DNA of 64,000 bases from contig JAPWDM010000005.1 of NCBI GenBank assembly GCA_035578155.1, forward strand, positions 12,118,832 to 12,182,831, read 5' to 3'. The DNA comes from Brachynemurus nebulosus. Its lineage: Eukaryota > Arthropoda > Insecta > Neuroptera > Myrmeleontidae. This document shows, piece after piece, positions 57,520-64,000 of this stretch. A model generated the notes under the pieces. It ran no database searches. It saw nothing but the letters and a program-made list of their open reading frames with translations, and was not told the origin of the DNA. The position numbers and the translations under genes are program-made. Each line of letters opens with the position of its first letter. The first letter of the stretch is position 1.

Positions 57520-58720
57520 ATAAATAGTACATTCTTTTAAAAATCGTACATTCTAATCCATATTGTGCTGAGAGCCTCTATTAGAATCGACGGCATATCG
57601 ACTATGACAGGATCGGTTTAATATTTCTTCTTCGTGGGTGGCTAAAGAGGAGGGTCTCACTAACACAAATCTACCCGAACTTTTCGTGCTTCAAAAAAGT
57701 TGCAGCATTTCATTTGACCTACATTTCATTCGCAGACAAGAAAGCTCAAATTTCACTATAAAATGAACCATTTTAGAGGCCTTTGTGTTTGCTAAATTTC
57801 TATTTTAAAATTTTTATAACGTACAACCAATAGTTCTTCACATACTAGATATAATAATTTTCAAAAATATATAGTAGCAATGATATTTAAATATACTAAA
57901 CGTAACAAAACATTTACTCACATAGTCAAGCTTCATGCATGCCTATATGTACCTACATATATTTTAATAATATGCATTTACTTCGGTATACAAATTAAAT
58001 AGACCCGCTCTGTATACGAACGAACCTATACCACCAATATTACGTGTACAAAGTCATCTCGAAATATATATACATATCTCAGTCGGTATGAAAATGCCTG
58101 AAGGTTTCTCATATTCCTATTGTATAGCACTAAATGAGTGTATTTGTATGCAAAAGATGATGTGTTATTGCATTTGCTCTTGTTTATATACGCCACCGCT
58201 ACGCCAGCCAGCCAGCCGCCTATAACGAAAGATGGTGAAATATAAATAATAACTACGTAGAAAAAGATAACGATACATAACTACGCAACCAGCCAGAAAG
58301 CACAGCCGCCTACCTGCACGCTTTGAAAACTCATAATAATACCACTGTGTCTATATTTGTGGAGATGAAATTCAAACACGCGGTCTAAAACTAATGCTAT
58401 CGAAAATTCAACGAGAATTTTGCCATGCGACTTCAATAAGGCGTCTGCTCGTTATATTTTCATATAACGTAGGTATGTTAGAGATAATTTCATAATTTTA
58501 TTAATTAATCAGCCATGATTATATTATATTTGTTCATCAATTAGAGGCAGTTTTAAAAGGCGTCGAAAGAAGAAAGTGGTATCTCTCTTTACTTTAAATG
58601 ATTACATATTCACTTTATCTTTATTCAATAAGAATGTAATTTTGAATTTTTTTTTCCTTTTCTTACTTATCATATGCACGATACAACTTGCTCCACCTAC
58701 TCTCTCTGATAACTCGAATA
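57520..58720. other. AT-rich DNA, no gene seen
   Basis: A short GCCAGCCAGCC patch occurs at about 58201-58220. A 111-codon frame (58576-58911) mostly reflects LINE sequence out of frame. Confidence 0.45.
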
Positions 58721-58724
58721 AACA

Positions 58725-59885
58725 TTTGAATCAACAACCGGTAAGTCAACAAGTGTGCTTTTCTGTGACCTCACTAAAGCATTTGATTGCGTTTCGCATG
58801 ATATACTCTGTGAGAAGTTACCAAAATACGGTTTTGCGCGTGCCAGTGTGCAAACAGTTTGTCAGTGACGCAAACAGTTTGTCAGTTTTAAAAGCGTTAA
58901 TTCGGATTTAAACACTGTATACTATGGTGTACCTCAAGGATCAATTTCAAGACCTATTCTTTTTTTAATATACATAAATGATTTACCGGCATGTATGCCT
59001 GAGGCTAAATTCGTACTGTTTGCTGACGATACGACGGTGGCTAATTCATTTAAAGACTTAAAACTGATATGATGTATGAGACGCAATCAAAAATTAACAA
59101 TTGGTTTGTAAGTAACAACTTAAGCTTAAATGTTGCAAAAACTGCACTTGTAAATTTCTTTAATGAGAGTGATGATAATGTAAAAACTGTTAAATTCTTG
59201 GGTGTTATTCTTGACCAGAAACTTAGCTTGAATAATCATATAGATACCGTGAGCAACCGCTTAACATCCTGTATCTTTCTTTTGCGAAGTTTGGTATCTA
59301 CTGTTTCAAATAATGTACTTTTAACCGCTTTTCATGGACTCATACAGAGCCAAATATCGTATGCAATTTTAACCTGGGTTCACGTGAGTAGTGTCTCAAG
59401 AATTTTTAAATTACAACCTAAGGTCATTCGAATTATTTTTAAACTAGGATACCAGGAAGACTGCCGGAGTCATTATATACTACATAATGTTTTAACTGTT
59501 CCATCTATGTATATTATGCAATGTCTTATGTATGTAAAAGAACACATAGATAAGTATTCTGATTTTACTGATATACATTCTCACAATACGCGCAATAAAA
59601 ATAATATTTACATTGACTTTTGTCGTACTAATAAATTCAAAACTGGAATTAATCAATATGCCCCAAAATTTTTTAATAAACTGCCTCTGATCTGTAGAAA
59701 TTTGCCTATTTCTTCTTTTAAATCTAGAATAAAACGCTTTTTGGTCAGAGGTTTTATCTATAATATTGATGATTATTTAAATTTAAATTTTTGTTCTGTG
59801 TGATTTTTAATATTGTTATTTGATTTCCTGACTTATGTAAACATTTTTATGTACTAACATTAATAATAAATAATAATAATAATAA
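58725..59885 (+). pseudogene. 5'-truncated LINE with reverse-transcriptase palm
   Basis: In the frame through 58755 a Gly-Lys-Ser-Thr-Ser start is followed by Phe-Cys-Asp-Leu-Thr-Lys-Ala-Phe-Asp-Cys-Val, a stop, then Gly-Val-Pro-Gln-Gly-Ser and the catalytic Phe-Ala-Asp-Asp at about 59019-59030. A frame change at about 59060 leads into a 244-codon frame (59069-59803) that holds the rest of the RT domain: Asn-Asn-Trp-Phe-x-x-Asn-x-Leu, Phe-Leu-Gly-Val, then the thumb and C-terminal region ending in a Tyr-Asn/Phe-Phe-Asn-Lys-Leu-Pro motif. A small tandem duplication (CAAACAGTTTGTCAG twice, 58847-58883) disrupts it. It ends in a (TAA)n tail at about 59860-59885. The order and tail suit a Jockey/CR1-type non-LTR retrotransposon. 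Endonuclease and ORF1 are absent. Confidence 0.85.
59069..59803 (+). CDS. LINE RT C-terminal part, longest open frame of the fragment
   Basis: 244 codons without stops. They cover the last third of the LINE protein after the catalytic FADD box: the substrate-side Leu-Gly-Val-x-Leu-Asp strand, the helical thumb, and a C-terminal region with His-Ser-His-Asn-Thr-Arg and Asn-Lys-Leu-Pro motifs common in Jockey/CR1 proteins. The first Met is internal, and the catalytic residues are in another frame, so it is not expected to give an active enzyme. The intact length suggests modest age. Confidence 0.8.
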   Translation: MMYETQSKINNWFVSNNLSLNVAKTALVNFFNESDDNVKTVKFLGVILDQKLSLNNHIDTVSNRLTSCIFLLRSLVSTVSNNVLLTAFHGLIQSQISYAILTWVHVSSVSRIFKLQPKVIRIIFKLGYQEDCRSHYILHNVLTVPSMYIMQCLMYVKEHIDKYSDFTDIHSHNTRNKNNIYIDFCRTNKFKTGINQYAPKFFNKLPLICRNLPISSFKSRIKRFLVRGFIYNIDDYLNLNFCSV

Positions 59886-59889
59886 AATC

Positions 59890-61930
59890 CAAAATGGCCG
59901 TTGTATTAATTGTTTAAAATGAAAATTTTTTTGAATTTATTTATTTATAAAAATTTGTATTAGATTATGAAACACTGAAATTTCTATCTCTTTAAATTAT
60001 TATTTGAATTATAAATTAAATCTGAATTAAATCTAAATTATTTGAATAGCTAATTTTCAATAAATAAAAATCTATAACCTACTATTTTTGGGAATCCAAA
60101 AAAAAATCTTTTTATTCGATTAAACGAACATAGGCATGAAATTTTTATAAATTACGTTACTTCAATCTTCAAAAGCTCACAAAAAGTCATTTGAACTTTT
60201 ATAGCTTAATAACTTTTATAAAATAAGAAACAAATTTTAAGGATTCACTAGCGTCAATTCCATTTTTGGTAAGATTTGAAATATATTTGAAGACGTGTAA
60301 GTTACAAAAAGTGTAAACTATATTTCTTGAAACAATTTCACAATCAAAATTTTACAAATTTGAGCAAATTCCGTAAGAAAAATATATATTTTAATTAAGA
60401 AAATATATTACACCACTCTGTATATTTTTTACATGGAATTTTTTATGTAAATACAGGATTCTTATCTTTCGTTTAGAAATGTACTTTTTAATAGTTGCTG
60501 TCTCACATATTTATATAAAGACAATTACACCTACTTTTCACGAAATAACGAAGCACCCACGGATAAATTTTGAGTTTCAAACAGAAAATTTTGCGGATAG
60601 CCGTTTATTCATTGCTGCCGTCGATTTATTCAATAAATATTTTTATTAACACTATTTCACACACAATATTCAAGTATTTTCCCAAACGTCTTTTAAAATT
60701 TTTTCACTTGTATTGCGAAGATTACAACTTTTTGCACATTTTTTCACATTTTCAATTTAAAAAGTAAATACGAACAAAGCTTTTAGATGAATGTCAATGT
60801 TTACAAAATTCGATGTCTTGAAATATCTTAAAGCGATTAATAAAACACAAATCAGAGGTAAAGATGGCAGAGGCAAAAATATACATTATTGTTGACACAA
60901 TTAAATTTTTCAAAACTTTTCCAGTAAATCCATTGCTCTTGAGATAAAACAGCTATTTTTTAAACCAAATTTTATAACTTAGAAACCTAGAAGGGAAACA
61001 CCTATTAGTATTTTTACATATTTTTAAATATTATATTATCTCGCTTACCTTTCTCAACAAATTACAGAATATGAGTAACTCGATATCCAAACATGTCGAT
61101 TTCAAATATTAAATAAATATTTTAATATCATTTCTATTCGCTTTTAATTTACTATATTTATTTTAAGTTCAGTTAGGAATTACATAAAGATATAAATAAT
61201 CTAAATATTAACATATAAAATGAAAAAAAAAATTGTACACACTTCTTTTAAGTGAAAAATCACTGCAAAATACATATAAAAACGTTAAAAGTTAACAATG
61301 AATTAGCATCTATCTAATGAATACAAACACATGACAACAGAGAATTGCGCAAAAATGTGTACAGTGTTGCCAGAGTTCAAACAAGATTAAAAAAGTAATT
61401 TTAAAATAACAGCATTTTAAATAGATACATCTTACAACTATAGGTAATTTCTAAAAACGTTTATTTTCTAAAGTTAAATTAATTTTCATAAAATTTAAAA
61501 ACGTATTTTTAAATAAATTTATATTCAAAAGAAATTTTAAACTTGACGACGCTGCATTTTGGCTTTTTTTAATAAAATTACTTTGTTTAATAAAATTAAT
61601 AGGTAAAGGACGTACGTTTGGTCTCCTGTATATCTCGAAACATTGGAAAATACACTGTGTTTTGCATTTTTTTCTTTATCAAGATTACATGTATTTTATA
61701 CATAATATTTTCTTAGGAAAAGAAAAGAAAATTATGTTGTTTTGTTAATAGCAATGGTCGATGCAAAAACTTAAAGCGAACATGGTATATCAACGGTGAT
61801 TGTAGATGTGCAGGCTGTTGTAGTGATGAAAAATGACGTCACTGTTTGCTGTGTTACGTAGTACACTTGTAAGATTTCAAACATAGAACCTACCTGCTCT
61901 ATTACCATGCTTGCTTCCCTGCTATATTTA
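59890..61930. other. AT-rich DNA, no gene seen
   Basis: No recognisable element ends, domains or RNA genes. Confidence 0.5.
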
Positions 61931-61934
61931 AACA

Positions 61935-62165
61935 TTAACCAATAAAAAAAGTCGGATCATCACGTGAGCACCCGTTTACCGCCACTAATGGAAGATGAGA
62001 GTGGTGGCAAACGCATTGAAACCATCTACAGACTCATGCTAACAACGCCAAATACATCCATCATATTATGCGGCCAAAATTAACAGAGGAGCGATCACAG
62101 CATGTAACACAGCAGCTTGCTTAGAACTCAGCAACGAAATAAAGCACGCCATCCAACAGTGAAAC
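61935..62165 (+). repeat. Diverged dispersed repeat, right copy
   Basis: Matches 370-480 in the same orientation (GTGAGCACCC, CCGCCACTAATGG, GGTGGCAAACGCATTGAAAC). The part beyond about 62040 is GC-richer than its surroundings but does not align clearly to the left copy. Confidence 0.4.
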
Positions 62166-62169
62166 AAGC

Positions 62170-64000
62170 GTCTTAATTATTGAAACTATTATGTAGTGTA
62201 AAACTGATTATCACCTAGACCAGGGGTTACCAAAGGTTTGCGTTGATGCTTAAGGTAAAATAACTTTGATTCAAATGAAGTTTGAGTTCGTATAATATAA
62301 CTGACCAACATTTCTGACCAATGTTCGTATGATATAATTGAGCAAAATTTTTACGAAAGTTGTGAACAAACTGTTTATTGAAATTAATCTCTATGTTTAT
62401 ATTACATATAGAAAATGGTACTTAATGTAGAAAATAATATATCCTTTTTGATATATTAAAAAAAAAATTGTATTAGGTATATATACAGTAAACGATTCGC
62501 AAAAGAGGAACAGTTTTTCTCGAGAGTTAATTTAAAAATGGAAATTAATAAAAATATTCTAACAAGACCATTGAACTAGATGTGATTGTGAATGTTTTCG
62601 TCTCTGTAGAGCCTACTAGAACCAGCTGTTTGTGTCTGTAGCTTTTTTTTTTAAGTTTTAACTGAATAATATAATTTTCCAAATACTTAACTGTATTTAT
62701 TATATATTATTGTCTAGACTTGAAATTTTTTATTCAATTTTCATACAAATTAATTTAAAAAGTAAATATTCAAATTAGACTTGCAATGAATATACCATTC
62801 GACAATTGATTGGATATAGAATATTCGGCGAATGTTCTTGGAATTTTTTTTATATACTTTATAAAAAAAGCTTTCAAACGACATTCCAAGCGATATGTGA
62901 AACTAGAAAAAATTGGAGTATTTAATTTTGCCTTTCCAAAGTTAACATTACATATAAATTTCTTCCTATAAGATTCCCAAATTCCTTCAAAAAATGTGAT
63001 CTAATTTCCGCATGTATTTCTTCTGTTTTTATAATTCCAATTTTGTAAAAGATGAAACAAGTAGTATCAAAAACTCTTATCAGCTTTTCAAGTTTCTAAC
63101 ATCGAAATTATAGCCTTTAAACGTTTTGAAAAATTTGGTATTCGTAATAACGTCATCAAGTTTCTTTTGTTTCATTCATCACTTACGAATTTAAGGAATT
63201 TCTGTTTTCATAGTTTTATCTCTTTTATTGTCGCAAATGCGTAAATTTTAAATTTGCAGTTTGTTTTTGGAAAAGGATGGAAGATTGATTTGTTTCGAAA
63301 ATAAGAATTATTTAATTTTTTAACGATGACATGCTCAATTGATACGTATAAGAACTTTAGATCGAACTTTGAATAGAATTAGATCCGTTGGAAAACTTTG
63401 GATAATTTCCGTGGGAAATTTTCATTTTTCTTGTAAAAATAGCCATTTTTGTTTAGAAAATGTGGTTTACCCCTATTTTTGTGAGTTGAAAGGTTTTGAA
63501 TTTATTTCTTTCTTATGTGATTTTTTTAACATATGCACTGCATCTACTGCAGTGCTATCTAAGTTTACGCTGCACTTATTTTGTAGATAAATATTATGGA
63601 TATAGCACAACCAACCTTTTGAACGCAACCTCCAAACATGTGCTTTAATCATTCACTAGCAAACAACCAGAGTTCTAGAGCTCTCAAACTAGTTTGTGTA
63701 AATTTAATTCATATAAGTAGTTATATGAAATGTGAGAAAGTACATAATGTATCGATATACGGCATGTATGTATGCTCATTGTACATATTGTGTACATAAT
63801 ATCAGAACAAGGAATTGGCGACAGACATCACCGCCAGGGAGGAGGGAGGTGAAGAGTGGAATAAAGTTGAATGATGACAAAAACTTTTCCGCTCTTGTTC
63901 GATGTTCTTTTAGAACTTTCAAGTTTGTGTCAGACACACAGACTTTTGTCACATACACACACATACACACCCGGATTGATATTTACAGAAATATTGGAGT
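62170..64000. other. AT-rich DNA, no gene seen
   Basis: 62223-62245 resembles one hAT-type tip (CAGGGGTTACCAAAGG) without partner. 62950-63170 has fragments of the old family at 5580-6165. The last 200 bases contain short CACACA runs. Confidence 0.4.

Noticed and set aside
58576..58911. 111-codon frame as a separate gene
   Set aside because: It begins in AT-rich sequence and continues through LINE RT sequence in the wrong frame.

Overview
This 64 kb window looks like repeat-dense, AT-rich nuclear DNA of an arthropod, most likely an insect. The signs are a BEL/Pao retrotransposon primed by an insect-type tRNA-Tyr, mariner, hAT and TTAA-targeting DNA-element derivatives, tRNA-Thr-like SINEs and several long (TA)n tracts. 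The species cannot be fixed from the sequence. I found no intact host protein-coding gene. The best hint of one is a short GC-rich ORF at 21374-21463 that could be a first coding exon or a microprotein; most other ORFs are chance or simple-repeat translations.

Layout. 1-8.6 kb: a diverged repeat shared with 61.95 kb, a hairpin (793-840), an internally deleted mariner (2815-3346), a small palindromic MITE (4598-4776), a CTTGGT-type array, a tandem pair of about 318 bp and an LTR-like fragment. 8.6-14 kb: two copies of a dispersed repeat family called D here, a TA-flanked element with long inverted ends (9752-10254), and a LINE 3' end split by an 860 bp insert full of heat-shock-element-like palindromes. 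18.9-32 kb: many small inverted-repeat elements, including a hAT MITE (24391-25130), a cargo-bearing MITE (26866-27657), a MITE nested in a MITE (28693-29095) and two adjacent elements inside one (TA)n tract.

32180-39426 is a complete BEL/Pao LTR retrotransposon on the minus strand. It has 494 bp LTRs that look identical, a 5 bp target duplication (GTAGT), PBS, PPT, gag and pol. It is young, but two reading-frame breaks interrupt the polyprotein. Its leader carries at least five degenerate tandem copies of the primer-binding-site unit.

39.4-64 kb: tRNA-Thr-like SINEs, a pogo-like TA element (41834-42714), a (TA)n of about 180 bp next to a perfect 86 bp inverted repeat, two more hAT MITEs (46814-47614 and 51035-51875), a second copy of the first hAT MITE (49002-49718), two TTAA-flanked elements nested in one copy of family D, and a 5'-truncated LINE with a reverse-transcriptase domain (about 58725-59885). 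The window is best read as a layered record of transposition, with TA and TTAA integrators piling into earlier repeats. All identities come from motif recognition and eye alignment; no search was run.
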